Source of the DNA: Bacteroidaceae bacterium
GTDB taxonomy: Bacteria > Bacteroidota > Bacteroidia > Bacteroidales > Bacteroidaceae
DNA length: 64,000 bases
Reading direction: 5' to 3'
Assembly: GCA_017451695.1 (NCBI GenBank)
Contig: JAFTNW010000023.1
Coordinates: forward strand, 29,292-93,291
The translations under genes were made by a program, and so were the position numbers. The notes under the pieces were generated by a model. It ran no database searches. It was not told the DNA's origin and saw only the letters and a list, made by a program, of their open reading frames with translations. Below, in pieces: positions 41,002 through 51,009 of the stretch. The stretch's first letter is position 1. Each line of letters begins with the position of its first letter.

Positions 41002-42300
41002 TTAATTTTTACACCTCGGAATGCGGAATATTATAGAGAGCACCACTATGAGCCCTATGAGCATGGGGTAATAAAGGTGTGGTATTATTGCCACCGGCGA
41101 CACCGATGCCAAGCCTGCCGCCATGAGCAACTGAGCTCCATAAGGTATTATTCCCTGCACAAAGCAGGATGTTGTGTCCATGATACTTGCCGAACGGCGC
41201 GGTGCAATGTCGAAAGTGCGCGTAATATCGCGTACAATATCTCCCGTAGAGAGGATTGCAATGGTGTTGTTTGCCGTGCAGAAATTTGATAGCGCTGTGA
41301 TGAGCGCTATTGAAAATTCAGCGGCACGCTGCGAACGCACCTTGTACGTTACGGCACGGATAAGAAATTCCAACCCACCGTTTATCTTCACAATCTCCAA
41401 CAGACCGCCGGCAAGCATGGTTACAATGATAAGTTCCCCCATAGATGCTATGCCGCCACCCATTGAAGAGAATATATCCACTCCCCCTATCGAACCTGTG
41501 AGCAACCCTATGAGAGACGAGATTATAATACCTATAACAAGCACCACCAGCACGTTTATACCGCAGAGGGCTGTTATTATAACAACTATATAAGGTATAA
41601 TCTTTATACAATCCATGGCCGTAAACGGCATGGCTTCTGTAACAGCCGCGGAAACACCGCTGAACAGATATATAATAACCGTTATTATTGCCGCAGGCAG
41701 AACAAGGAGGAAATTTGTTTTGAACTTATCGCGCATGGAGCAGCCCTGTGATTGAGTGGCAGCGATAGTGGTATCGGAAATAAACGACAGGTTATCGCCA
41801 AAGAAAGCTCCACCTACAACTATTGCCACAAGCCATGCCACATCGAACCCCACTTGTGCAGCAAGGGCTGTTACCACAGGTGTCAATGCTACAATGGTGC
41901 CCACCGATGTACCAATGGACATAGATATGAAACAGGCCGCGACGAATATACCGGCTGGCAAAAAGCGTTGCGGAATGAGATGAAGGGTGAGTGCCACGGT
42001 TGAATCTACGGCACCCATGCTCTTTGCAAGGGCGGCAAACGCACCTGCAAGTACAAAAATCCACACCATGAGCATTACACGGGAATTGGCAGCACCACGC
42101 GAAAAATTCTTTATCCTTTCGTCGAGTGTTGCACCGTTGCGGGTTATTGCAATGGCATATACTGCCGATACCATAAATGCCGCCGTTATAGGAATTTTAT
42201 AGAAATCGCCTGCCACAAGCGAGCCAGCAAGATATATTGCAAGCAAAAGAGCTATGGGCGAGAGGGCAAGCACGCCACGTTTTATGTTTTTCACATTCAT
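41002..42300 (-). CDS. NhaC-family Na+/H+ antiporter-like transporter
   Basis: A 432-aa inner-membrane protein with about eleven hydrophobic segments. SMSIGTSVGTIVALTPVV and FFGDNLSFISDTTIAATQ are NhaC/arsenite-permease superfamily signatures. NFCTANNTIAILSTGDIVRD and the C-terminal FVQGIIPYGAQLL also match NhaC relatives. It probably exchanges sodium or an organic anion for protons. It is a single-gene unit, divergent from the TolC-type gene. Confidence 0.9.
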   Translation of the reverse strand: MNVKNIKRGVLALSPIALLLAIYLAGSLVAGDFYKIPITAAFMVSAVYAIAITRNGATLDERIKNFSRGAANSRVMLMVWIFVLAGAFAALAKSMGAVDSTVALTLHLIPQRFLPAGIFVAACFISMSIGTSVGTIVALTPVVTALAAQVGFDVAWLVAIVVGGAFFGDNLSFISDTTIAATQSQGCSMRDKFKTNFLLVLPAAIITVIIYLFSGVSAAVTEAMPFTAMDCIKIIPYIVVIITALCGINVLVVLVIGIIISSLIGLLTGSIGGVDIFSSMGGGIASMGELIIVTMLAGGLLEIVKINGGLEFLIRAVTYKVRSQRAAEFSIALITALSNFCTANNTIAILSTGDIVRDITRTFDIAPRRSASIMDTTSCFVQGIIPYGAQLLMAAGLASVSPVAIIPHLYYPMLIGLIVVLSIIFRIPRCKN

Positions 42301-42351
42301 AATAATCGGTACGTTATTGTTTGTATTTAGAAAATTTTACAAAATTTTACG

Positions 42352-42382
42352 CGAAGATACAGATAAATTGCCAATTTCACAA
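42352..42382 (-). promoter_or_regulatory. Promoter of the NhaC-like gene (TTG-N20-TATCTTCG)
   Basis: On the minus strand TATCTTCGCGT (-7 box 42352-42359) has TTG 20 bases upstream (42380-42382), the same spacing as the rpsP promoter. This is the best-supported TTCG box in the window. Confidence 0.65.
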
Positions 42383-42452
42383 TCAGAGCCGATGATAATG
42401 AGTTTTCGTTGTTAAATAAAGTATGTTTATATGATAATTAATACTTTTTGAA

Positions 42453-42460
42453 TAAATTTG
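42453..42460 (+). promoter_or_regulatory. Promoter -7 box of the TolC-MacAB operon (TAAATTTG)
   Basis: Exact TAnnTTTG match 74 bases before the ATG at 42535. The rest of the 234-base divergent gap is AT-rich without further signal. Confidence 0.55.
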
Positions 42461-42534
42461 CTCGTTGGAATTAAACCTTACACCTAATTTAATAATCAAA
42501 GAAAATAATATCTTAATATAATTGACAATATAAT

Positions 42535-43893
42535 ATGTTGAAGAAAAAAACACTGTTTGCAATTCTTCTATTAGCATCGGGCGGGCTCATGGCACAGCAA
42601 CCTTGGAGCTTAAAAGATTGCATAGACTACTCCATGAAGCATAACATTCAGCTCAAAATGGAGAAAATATCCTTGGAGGAGAGCAATATTAATGTAAAAA
42701 GCGCAAAAGCGGCACTCTTCCCATCACTCTCGTTCAGTACAAGCCAGAACGGGCGTTACCAGCCATATTTCGATGACAAAGGGAACTCCTTTGTAACTTC
42801 CGACGGCTCGGGTGGCAGCCGTGTGAGTTCGTCGCAAGACCATTTCAGCTATTCGGGCAGCTATGGTATAAACGCAAGGGTTACATTGTTCGATGGTGGC
42901 AGAAACATAAACAACATAAAGCAGCAGAATGTAACGCGCGACATCACCCAATTGAGTGTAAAGGAGCGCGAAAACAGCCTTAAAGAGCAGATTGCCAAAC
43001 TATTCGTACAGATTCTCTATTCAACAGAGGCCGTAGAGGTGAGTAAAGCCACTTTGGAGGCAGCAAAAGAGAGCCTCAAACAGGGCGAGGCAAAATATGA
43101 GGTAGGCAAGATAGCACGCAGCGAAGTGGTGCAGTTGCAATCGCAGGTAAATGGTGCCGAATATCAGCTGATTAACAGCCAAGCGCAGCTTGCGCAATTC
43201 AAGTTGCAACTGAAACAGATATTGGAGATTACCGACGAACGCGACATAATGATTGCCACACCCGATGCCGCCGATGAACTTGCCCTCGCCCCCTTGGCAA
43301 CTGTGAACGAGGCATACAATGCCGCCCTTGCCTGCCGCCCTGAGATTGCGAGCAGCAAACTATCGACCGAAAGTTCCGATATAGCCATCAAAATAGCACG
43401 TAGCGGATACTACCCCACCGTGTCGCTTAATGCAGGCGCAGGAACAAGCAACAGCGACAACGGCAACGAAAGTTTCGGGCACCAGATGAAATATAATCTG
43501 AACGGCTCGGTAGGCCTCTCTTTATCCATACCCATATACGATAACCGCAGCACAAAGAGCAATATACAGAAAGCCAAACTGCAAAAGACCAACAGCCAAT
43601 TACAGGAACAGAGTGCAAGAAAAGAACTATACAGCACGGTAGAAGGCTTGTGGCTCGACGCCAACAGCGCGCAAAAGAAATTCCTGTCGGCACGCAGCAA
43701 TGTGGAGAGCGCACAAGCAAGCTACGACCTTGTGAGCGAGCAATTCGGTGTGGGTTTGAAGAACGCCACAGAACTGCTCACAGAGCGCAGCAATCTGCTG
43801 GCAGCACAGCAGGAGTTATTGCAATCGAAATATACTGCAATATTGAACATGCAACTGCTTAAATTCTACATGGGAAACGATATTTTATTTTAA
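42535..43893 (+). CDS. TolC-family outer-membrane channel protein
   Basis: A 452-aa outer-membrane efflux protein. The signal peptide (1-20) ends LMAQ. PWSLKDCIDYSMKHN is the family start; two OEP repeats follow (about 25-225 and 235-445), each with long amphipathic helices. SLKQGEAKYEVGKIARSEVV and VSEQFGVGLKNATELL are the repeated turn regions. The internal Gly/Ser/Asn-rich stretches fit the barrel loops. It heads the export operon with adaptor, ATPase and permease. Confidence 0.94.
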   Translation: MLKKKTLFAILLLASGGLMAQQPWSLKDCIDYSMKHNIQLKMEKISLEESNINVKSAKAALFPSLSFSTSQNGRYQPYFDDKGNSFVTSDGSGGSRVSSSQDHFSYSGSYGINARVTLFDGGRNINNIKQQNVTRDITQLSVKERENSLKEQIAKLFVQILYSTEAVEVSKATLEAAKESLKQGEAKYEVGKIARSEVVQLQSQVNGAEYQLINSQAQLAQFKLQLKQILEITDERDIMIATPDAADELALAPLATVNEAYNAALACRPEIASSKLSTESSDIAIKIARSGYYPTVSLNAGAGTSNSDNGNESFGHQMKYNLNGSVGLSLSIPIYDNRSTKSNIQKAKLQKTNSQLQEQSARKELYSTVEGLWLDANSAQKKFLSARSNVESAQASYDLVSEQFGVGLKNATELLTERSNLLAAQQELLQSKYTAILNMQLLKFYMGNDILF

Positions 43894-43915
43894 TGAATAA
43901 CAAACATATTATTAT

Positions 43916-45097
43916 ATGAGAAGGAGAACAAAAAGAAGAGCACTGTTGCTTGTGGCAGCAGTTGCAGTAATTGCCGGTATTGTGTGGTTCACAAGCGGTA
44001 ACGGGCAGAAATTACCCATTAAAATAAGCTACACAAAGGTTGAGCAGAAGGACATTTGCAGCGGAGTAACTGCAACGGGCACCATTGAGCCTGTAACAAA
44101 GGTTGAGGTGGGTACACAGGTCTCGGGTATCATTAGCAATGTGTATGTCGATTATAACAGCATTGTGAAAAAAGGCGATGTTATAGCCGAACTCGACCGC
44201 ACCAATCTCATCAGCGAGCTATCGAGCAGCGAAAACAACATGAAGAGCGCACAGGTAGAATATGAATATCAGAAAAAAAACCTTGAACGCACCACCACTC
44301 TCTACGAAAAAGGGCTTGTGAGCGCCGACGATTTTGACACTGCCAATCTGGCGTTTCAAAAAGCAAAGAACAGCTACGAAACATCCAAATTCAATGTGCA
44401 GAAGGCACGTACCAATTTGGGCTATGCAACCATCACATCGCCCATAGATGGTGTGGTGTTGAGCAAAGCCATCGAGGAGGGGCAGACCGTTGCATCATCG
44501 TACAACACCCCCACCCTCTTTACCATTGCCGCCGACCTCACCGACATGCGCCTTATCGCCGACATTGACGAAGCCGACATAGGAAATGTAAAGGTGGGGC
44601 AACGCTGCGTTTACACCGTTGATGCTTTCCCTAACGACGAATTCGAGGGATTTGTTACACAGGTGCGCCAGGAGCCCACAACCACAAGCAACGTGGTTAC
44701 ATACGAGGTGGTTATATCGGCCGCCAACCCCGACCTTAAACTAAAACCCGGCCTCACTGCCAACGTAACGATATACACACTTGAAGTAAACGATGTTATC
44801 ACTGTGAGCAACAAGGCATTACGCTTTGCGCCTAACGCTGCATTGCTGGGCGAGGAGTATAGCATACGCGATTGTGAAGGCAAAGAAAAACTTTGGACAC
44901 TCGATGAAAATACTTTTGTTGCGCACAGCGTAAAGACAGGCACCACAAACGGCTCACTCACAGAAATCATTGAAGGGATGCCAGCCGGAAGCGAAGTTGT
45001 TAGCGAGGTTAGCGTAACAACAAGAAGCTCATCGCAAGGCCCCACAGAGCGCAGTCCGTTTGCTCCCGGCCCACGAAACAGAAATAATAAAAAATAA
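43916..45097 (+). CDS. MacA-like periplasmic adaptor (membrane-fusion protein)
   Basis: A 393-aa adaptor. An N-terminal membrane segment (about 9-26) is followed by a lipoyl half-motif (GTIEPVTKVEVGTQVSG), a coiled-coil hairpin (about 95-165) and the second lipoyl half (LGYATITSPIDGVVLS). Barrel and membrane-proximal domains come last. The C-terminal Arg/Ser/Pro tail is low complexity. It is 22 bases after the TolC gene and before macB-type genes, so it links the ABC pump to the outer channel. Confidence 0.93.
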   Translation: MRRRTKRRALLLVAAVAVIAGIVWFTSGNGQKLPIKISYTKVEQKDICSGVTATGTIEPVTKVEVGTQVSGIISNVYVDYNSIVKKGDVIAELDRTNLISELSSSENNMKSAQVEYEYQKKNLERTTTLYEKGLVSADDFDTANLAFQKAKNSYETSKFNVQKARTNLGYATITSPIDGVVLSKAIEEGQTVASSYNTPTLFTIAADLTDMRLIADIDEADIGNVKVGQRCVYTVDAFPNDEFEGFVTQVRQEPTTTSNVVTYEVVISAANPDLKLKPGLTANVTIYTLEVNDVITVSNKALRFAPNAALLGEEYSIRDCEGKEKLWTLDENTFVAHSVKTGTTNGSLTEIIEGMPAGSEVVSEVSVTTRSSSQGPTERSPFAPGPRNRNNKK

Positions 45098-45128
45098 AAG
45101 CCATTAAATACGATTATAATCTGTTTTT

Positions 45129-45164
45129 TAGATTTCTCGTCGCTTCGCTCCGTCGAAATGACAA
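45129..45164. repeat. Short dispersed intergenic repeat, copy 3
   Basis: GATTTCTCGTCGCTTCGCTC and CGTCGAAATGACA lie in the 121-base gap between the adaptor and ATPase genes. The GATTTCTC and TCGAAATGACA words are shared with the element at 2850. It contains short inverted GCTTCGC-type words and may form a hairpin in the operon mRNA. Confidence 0.5.
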
Positions 45165-45218
45165 CATCGTATATAAATAACATACAATTACAAGAATCAA
45201 AATAGAATTTCTTTTTCT

Positions 45219-45965
45219 ATGGCAAAACCTATAATAGAATTGGAGAATGTAAAAAGGGAGTTCGTCGTGGGCGAGGAGATTGTGCGTGCCCTGCGCGGAG
45301 TGAGCTTCACTATAACCGAAAACGAGTTTGTTACCATAATGGGTACATCGGGCTCGGGAAAATCCACATTGCTCAATCTGCTTGGTTGCCTCGACACCCC
45401 TACAAGCGGAGAGTACAAGCTCGACGGTATTCCTGTACGCTCCATGAGCAAGAACCAGCGCGCCGGCATGCGTATGCGCAAGATTGGTTTTGTATTCCAG
45501 AACTACAATCTGCTGGCAAAGACCACAGCCGTGGAGAATGTAGAACTGCCATTGATGTATAACCCGCGTATATCGGCCACAGAACGCCGCGCCCGAGCCG
45601 TGGAGGCGTTAAAGGCTGTGGGCCTTGGCGACCGTCTTATGCACAAGAGCAACCAGATGAGTGGCGGCCAAATGCAACGTGTAGCCATTGCCCGTGCATT
45701 GGTAAACAACCCCGCAGTGATACTTGCCGACGAGGCCACGGGTAACCTTGACACACGCACTTCATTCGAGATTCTAACTCTTTTCCAGCGCCTGCATGCC
45801 GAGGGGCGTACTATAATTTTTGTAACGCACAACCCCGAGATTGCACAATACAGCAGCCGTAACATTGTGCTCAAAGACGGAAGGATAAAAGAGGATACCA
45901 TAAACAGCAATATCCTATCGGCAGCAGAGACACTTGCTTCGCTGCCGGTACAGAACGACGATTAA
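45219..45965 (+). CDS. MacB-type ABC transporter ATPase
   Basis: A 248-aa ATP-binding subunit. Walker A GTSGSGKSTLL (about residues 43-53), Q-loop VFQNYNLL, ABC signature MSGGQMQRVAIARAL, Walker B VILADEATGNLD and switch His in VTHNPEIA are all intact. The sequence belongs to the LolD/MacB group, as expected from its neighbours. It lies 12 bases before the permease gene. It uses ATP to drive the permease in the inner membrane. Confidence 0.96.
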   Translation: MAKPIIELENVKREFVVGEEIVRALRGVSFTITENEFVTIMGTSGSGKSTLLNLLGCLDTPTSGEYKLDGIPVRSMSKNQRAGMRMRKIGFVFQNYNLLAKTTAVENVELPLMYNPRISATERRARAVEALKAVGLGDRLMHKSNQMSGGQMQRVAIARALVNNPAVILADEATGNLDTRTSFEILTLFQRLHAEGRTIIFVTHNPEIAQYSSRNIVLKDGRIKEDTINSNILSAAETLASLPVQNDD

Positions 45966-45977
45966 GAACATCAAGCA

Positions 45978-47198
45978 ATGAATTTTATTAACCTATTCAA
46001 AATAGCAATACGTGCCATTGCTGGCAACAAGCTGCGTGCTTTTCTCACCATGCTTGGTATTATCATAGGTGTAGCATCGGTTATCACAATGCTTGCAATA
46101 GGACAAGGCTCCAAAAGAAGCATACAGGCGCAAATTTCGGAGATGGGTTCCAATATGATTATGATACATCCCGGTGGCGACCGTCGTGGCGGTGTACGCC
46201 AAAACAGTACCGATATGCAGACGCTTAAACTTGAGGATTACGAAAGCCTGAAAAGCGAGGCACAGTTGCTGTCGGCAGTGAGCCCCAGCGTGAACAGTTC
46301 GGGACAGATGATTCGCGGCAATCACAACACCCCCACCACCATCTATGGTATAAGCGAGGACCATCTCACCATCAGACAACTTGAGATACAGGATGGCGAA
46401 ATGTTCAGCGAGCAGGAGATAAAAACAGCGGCCAAGGTGTGCCTTTTGGGAAAAACGGTGATAGACGAATTATTCCCCAACGGAGAGGACCCCGTGGGCA
46501 AGGTGGTGCGTTTCAACAGCATACCGTTTACCGTCGTGGGAACCCTTGTCCCCAAAGGCTACAACAGCATGGGAATGGACCAGGACAACATTGTGCTTGC
46601 CCCCTACACAAGCGTGATGAAACGTATTCTTGCCGTTACCCACCTGCAAGGAATAAACGCATCGGCCGTTGAAGAGGATTTAACCGACAAGGCAATCGAG
46701 GAGGTAACTGCCATTCTGCGCCGCAACCATAAACTATCCGAAGGGCAGCAAGATAATTTCAGGATACGCTCGCAACAGGAGCTGAGCGAGATGATGAACA
46801 GCACCACAGACATGATGACCGTGCTGCTTGGTTGCGTTGCGGGTATCTCGCTCATTGTGGGCGGCATAGGTATTATGAACATCATGTATGTGTCGGTAAC
46901 AGAGCGCACCAAGGAGATTGGCCTTAGAATGTCGGTGGGTGCGCGAGGTATTGATATTTTGAGCCAATTCCTCATTGAAGCCATATTGATAAGTATCACA
47001 GGCGGTATCATTGGAGTGCTTGTGGGCGCAGGATGTTCCTATCTTGTAAAGATTATTGCAGCATGGCCCATTTACATACAGCCATGGAGCGTTATATTGA
47101 GTTTTGCCGTATGTACCGTTACGGGTATCTTCTTCGGGTGGTACCCCGCCAAGAAGGCTGCCGACCTTGACCCCATTGAGGCAATAAGATACGAATAA
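45978..47198 (+). CDS. MacB-type ABC transporter permease
   Basis: A 406-aa inner-membrane permease. One N-terminal membrane segment (about 20-42, RAFLTMLGIIIGVASVI) is followed by a large periplasmic domain (about 50-275) and three C-terminal membrane segments (about 282-306, 328-358, 368-390). GGIGIMNIMYVSVTERTKEIG is the classic FtsX-like signature. ATPase and permease are separate genes here, whereas E. coli MacB fuses them. With TolC and MacA partners it forms a complete tripartite export system. Confidence 0.95.
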   Translation: MNFINLFKIAIRAIAGNKLRAFLTMLGIIIGVASVITMLAIGQGSKRSIQAQISEMGSNMIMIHPGGDRRGGVRQNSTDMQTLKLEDYESLKSEAQLLSAVSPSVNSSGQMIRGNHNTPTTIYGISEDHLTIRQLEIQDGEMFSEQEIKTAAKVCLLGKTVIDELFPNGEDPVGKVVRFNSIPFTVVGTLVPKGYNSMGMDQDNIVLAPYTSVMKRILAVTHLQGINASAVEEDLTDKAIEEVTAILRRNHKLSEGQQDNFRIRSQQELSEMMNSTTDMMTVLLGCVAGISLIVGGIGIMNIMYVSVTERTKEIGLRMSVGARGIDILSQFLIEAILISITGGIIGVLVGAGCSYLVKIIAAWPIYIQPWSVILSFAVCTVTGIFFGWYPAKKAADLDPIEAIRYE

Positions 47199-47221
47199 TT
47201 CCAAATCCACCATCCCCCTTT

Positions 47222-50200
47222 ATGCAGAAAAACAAAATACTGTTTTTTATCATTTATCTGCTCGCAGTTTGTGGTTTGCAAGCCCAAACACCAAGCGACA
47301 GCGCAGCCTTGCGTGCATTGCAGATTGGGCGCATATTACCACCCGAACAGGTGTATATGCAGTTCGACAACACGGCCTATTTCCTGGGCGATACCCTGTG
47401 GTTCAAGGCGCAGGTTACAAGCAACAACGACGACCGCCCCACCGAGCTGAGCCGTGTGCTATATGTGGAGCTCACTGCGCCCGAAGGATATGTTATAAAA
47501 ACAGAGAAGTACAAGCTTGACGATGCCGGCACTTGCGTGGGGGAGTTTTATTTAGACCCTCTCTATTATTCGGGATATTTTGAGATAAGGGCATATACCC
47601 GTTATATGCTTAATTGGGGCGAGCATGCCCATTTCAGCCGCGTGTTCCCGGTGTTCGACCAAGTGAATGGCAACAATTGGGAGTTTAAGAATATGCTTGA
47701 ACGCAAAAGGCGTTACATGGCATACGACAACAAGGATGTGAACCGCAAGGGATTTAATTCGCTCAATTTTTACCCCGAGGGCGGGCATCTTGTTCGCGGC
47801 ATCGAGAGCCGTGTGGCGTATGAGGTGCTTGGAGAAAAGGGTGTGGATGTGAATAACGAGGTGGTGGTTTATGCCGATGGCAAGGAGTTATTGAGAACCA
47901 CCCCGCAGCACATGGGAAAGGGCTCGTTCACACTGACACCCGAGGAGGGGGTAAAATATACGGCCGAGGTTTATATAAACAACGATAAGGGGAAAGGGAA
48001 AAAGCATAAGTTCAAATTCCCTGCAATAGAGAAAGAGGGTGTTGCGATGGCGGTGAAAGAGGCCGGGGACAGCATAATGTTTTCCATCAAGAACAACTAC
48101 CCCGCCGCAACAGAGCTTGGCTTTGCGGTTATGCACCGCAGCAGTTTGGGGTTCTACAAAAGAATACAGAACTGCGACACATGTTTTGCCATTGATAAAA
48201 ACGGTATTTACGAGGGCGTATGTCGTGCCGTGGTGTTCAGTGGCACTACCCCGCTTGCCGAGCGCATGTTTTTTGTGGAGCACGATTCGTTGCTAGCAAA
48301 CGACAGAAGGAGTGCAAGGTTAAGGGTTAAAGCCAATGACAGCAATATTACCAAATTCGCACCAAAGGCGCACGCGAAGGTAAAACTTGTGATTGAGCGT
48401 GAGGACAGCCTGCCTATTGAGGATAATGCAGAGTTCTCTGTTTCGGTTATGGACCAGGCGGGGAAACAACAGACATCGTGGGGATATAATATGTATAGTT
48501 ATCTGCTGTTAGGCTCCGAGGTTAAGGGCTATATCCCCGATGCAGGGCAATATTTCGACCGCAGCAACAAGAAGAGGAAAGAACACCTCGACCTTGTGAT
48601 GCTTACCAACGGATGGAGCGCATACGATTGGGAGAAATTGACTGCGGAGGAATTCACCGACATCGTTGACCCCGAAAAGGGAATAACTCTGCGTGGCAAG
48701 TTCTACCAGCGTTCGAGGCGAATCATCTTTAATGAATTCCAGCCTTACCAAATAACACCTATGCCATATACACTCGTGCGCATGGATATCGCCTACAACC
48801 CCGACACCGTGGTTACATCGGCTTTCAGATTGGACGAAAACGCCTCTTTCTCCATTGATTTACGCGAATTCCATGGAAAAAGGATTGCCGCTCTGTTGCC
48901 AAAGACAACAATCAAGCATGGCGACCGCATAAACTACCGCTTTGTGCTCGACCGCTACTTTTCGCCACGCTCGCAGTACATGGCATATTGGGAACACAAC
49001 TTGGGCAAATCGTTGATAGATGACAGTGGTATAGAGAAGAAATCGAAGGAATATATTCTGCTGGATAATATCGAGATTACCCGTAAGAAGAAAAACAAGA
49101 AGTTCGATGTCCCGCCGATAAGCGAGCTCAGGCTCGACTATTTGGAGGAGTGGGAATATGCCACCGATGTTACATTCTTCGATGGTAACACCTATTCCGA
49201 TATGATTGACAGCATAAACCACGGATTGAGAATACTTGACAGCGAAGAAAAACAAAAATTGCTCGACGATTACAGCCAAGAAGAGCAAGATGCACGCGAG
49301 CAGCTGTATATATTCAACGATGTGCTCACAGCATCCAATGTAGTAACAAGTATTTTCCACCGCTATGCACTACCTTATAGTTATTGGGTACACAATGTGG
49401 TTGTCAAAGGAGAGTATCACAAGGATTCCACACTTGTTATCGACCATGAATACCTGCATGGTACACACCCCGAGAAGATGGCCAACTTCAAGGAGGTAGT
49501 TATTACAAGCGATGCCAAAAAAACCAAGCAGATAACAGGTGGCGACGGAGAATACTTTTGGGAGTCAAAGGGGCGCGCCTTAGGGAATAAGGGAAAACAC
49601 GGTACAATATTCTATCAAGGCTTTTTATCGCTACAATCCATTCTCCCTTTCAGCCAAGGCGAAGATTACAGAGATATTTTTATACGTCGCTTGAAGGATA
49701 TGTATGGTTTAACATACAAGGATCACATAAGCCGCCCCTCCTCGCCCAACCGCCTTGCCTGCTTTATTCCATACAAGGAGGGCGAAGAGCGGAAAGGGGT
49801 TGTGCCGGAGCTCACAACATCGAGCAGCACTTGCCGCTATACAAGCATACAGGGATATAGCGAGAGTAAACAGTTCTACTCGCCCGATTACAGCCAAGCC
49901 CCACCCACGGAAAAGGATTACCGCCGCACACTGCTGTGGAGCCCGCGTGTAAAGGCTGCCGATGGCAAGGTGGTTGTGGAGTTCTACAACAGCAGCGAGT
50001 GCGATGCCATTGCCGTAAATGTGGAGGGGCGTGCAGGGGATATATATTACAGCAACGACGAAACCATGCCTTCAAGGGCAGGGAAAAAGGATGATGCCGC
50101 GAGGCAGAAGAACATCATGGTACGCAGCATTGAGGCTTTGAAGGATTCCATCTTTTGGGCAGAATGCGATGAGGTGTTCAAAGAGGCAGAGATTTATCAT

Positions 50201-50920
50201 CACCAAAAGAGATACAGCAAGGGGCTCACAACATACATAGAACTTGCGCAATACGGCTACCCTGCCGCCATGTACCGCATCGGGGAGTATTACCGCGACG
50301 GGCATGCTCTTAAAATAAACAAGTTGCTGGCATTCAAATTTATGTTGAAAGCTGCCAAAAAAGGAGAGGCTCGTGCACAGCACGATGTGGCCCTTATGTA
50401 CCGCAACGGTGAGGGAACGGAGAAGGACCTGCTGGCTGCCATACATTGGTTTGAGAAGGCTGTGGAACAGGGATATGCGGCATCGGAATTCGAGCTTGGC
50501 AAGAGCTATATAGAAAATCGCGACAGCATAGAAGGTATGGCATTGTTGCATAAATCGGCATTGCAGGAGAATGGCGATGCTCTATACCTTTACAGCCGTT
50601 GCATGGAGGCCGAAAACATTGAGCGCGACTCCTTGCTTGGCACTCCGTTGGATGCTACCCGCAAGGCTGCTGTTTTGAACAATGTGGAGGCTCTGCGTTA
50701 TATGATGCAATACGACGATTCTTGTGCCAATTACAAAGAGGCTTATCAGTGGGCCATGACATTAAGAAAGCATAAGGATGTTGCAGGCATCAAGTATCTT
50801 GCCCATTGCTATCGCCACGGCTTGGGAACAAAGAAAAACAAACGCCTTGCAAAGGACCTTTACCGCGATGCGGTGAGGATGGGAGATAAGGAGGCTCAGA
50901 GGATTTTGGAGGAATGGTAG
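47222..50920 (+). CDS. Large exported MG2-like protein with C-terminal Sel1 repeats
   Basis: A 1232-aa exported protein. The signal peptide (1-21) ends GLQAQ. Residues 40-140 resemble an alpha-2-macroglobulin MG2-type domain (QVYMQFDNTAYFLGDTLWFK, YFEIRAYTRYML). More beta-sandwich modules follow to about residue 960, including a region of the A2M type (RRTLLWSPRVKAADGKVVVEF). The last 240 residues hold four to five Sel1-like repeats (AAMYRIGEYYRDGHALKINK, ARAQHDVALMYRNGEGTEKD). MG2-like proteins of this kind sit in the Bacteroidota envelope and often neighbour export genes; function is unknown. It starts 23 bases after the permease. Confidence 0.82.
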   Translation: MQKNKILFFIIYLLAVCGLQAQTPSDSAALRALQIGRILPPEQVYMQFDNTAYFLGDTLWFKAQVTSNNDDRPTELSRVLYVELTAPEGYVIKTEKYKLDDAGTCVGEFYLDPLYYSGYFEIRAYTRYMLNWGEHAHFSRVFPVFDQVNGNNWEFKNMLERKRRYMAYDNKDVNRKGFNSLNFYPEGGHLVRGIESRVAYEVLGEKGVDVNNEVVVYADGKELLRTTPQHMGKGSFTLTPEEGVKYTAEVYINNDKGKGKKHKFKFPAIEKEGVAMAVKEAGDSIMFSIKNNYPAATELGFAVMHRSSLGFYKRIQNCDTCFAIDKNGIYEGVCRAVVFSGTTPLAERMFFVEHDSLLANDRRSARLRVKANDSNITKFAPKAHAKVKLVIEREDSLPIEDNAEFSVSVMDQAGKQQTSWGYNMYSYLLLGSEVKGYIPDAGQYFDRSNKKRKEHLDLVMLTNGWSAYDWEKLTAEEFTDIVDPEKGITLRGKFYQRSRRIIFNEFQPYQITPMPYTLVRMDIAYNPDTVVTSAFRLDENASFSIDLREFHGKRIAALLPKTTIKHGDRINYRFVLDRYFSPRSQYMAYWEHNLGKSLIDDSGIEKKSKEYILLDNIEITRKKKNKKFDVPPISELRLDYLEEWEYATDVTFFDGNTYSDMIDSINHGLRILDSEEKQKLLDDYSQEEQDAREQLYIFNDVLTASNVVTSIFHRYALPYSYWVHNVVVKGEYHKDSTLVIDHEYLHGTHPEKMANFKEVVITSDAKKTKQITGGDGEYFWESKGRALGNKGKHGTIFYQGFLSLQSILPFSQGEDYRDIFIRRLKDMYGLTYKDHISRPSSPNRLACFIPYKEGEERKGVVPELTTSSSTCRYTSIQGYSESKQFYSPDYSQAPPTEKDYRRTLLWSPRVKAADGKVVVEFYNSSECDAIAVNVEGRAGDIYYSNDETMPSRAGKKDDAARQKNIMVRSIEALKDSIFWAECDEVFKEAEIYHHQKRYSKGLTTYIELAQYGYPAAMYRIGEYYRDGHALKINKLLAFKFMLKAAKKGEARAQHDVALMYRNGEGTEKDLLAAIHWFEKAVEQGYAASEFELGKSYIENRDSIEGMALLHKSALQENGDALYLYSRCMEAENIERDSLLGTPLDATRKAAVLNNVEALRYMMQYDDSCANYKEAYQWAMTLRKHKDVAGIKYLAHCYRHGLGTKKNKRLAKDLYRDAVRMGDKEAQRILEEW

Positions 50921-50942
50921 AAAAAAGCAATAAAAAAGATGT

Positions 50943-50987
50943 AAATAGAACCCCAAAGTTTAGACAAAAAACTTTGGGGTTCTATTT
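50943..50987. terminator. Bidirectional intrinsic terminator
   Basis: A perfect 19-bp stem (AAATAGAACCCCAAAGTTT with its complement) and a 7-base loop lie between the converging MG2/Sel1 gene and glutamine synthetase. Confidence 0.9.
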
Positions 50988-51009
50988 ATTCACTTCGCGT
51001 TTTTTTTAT

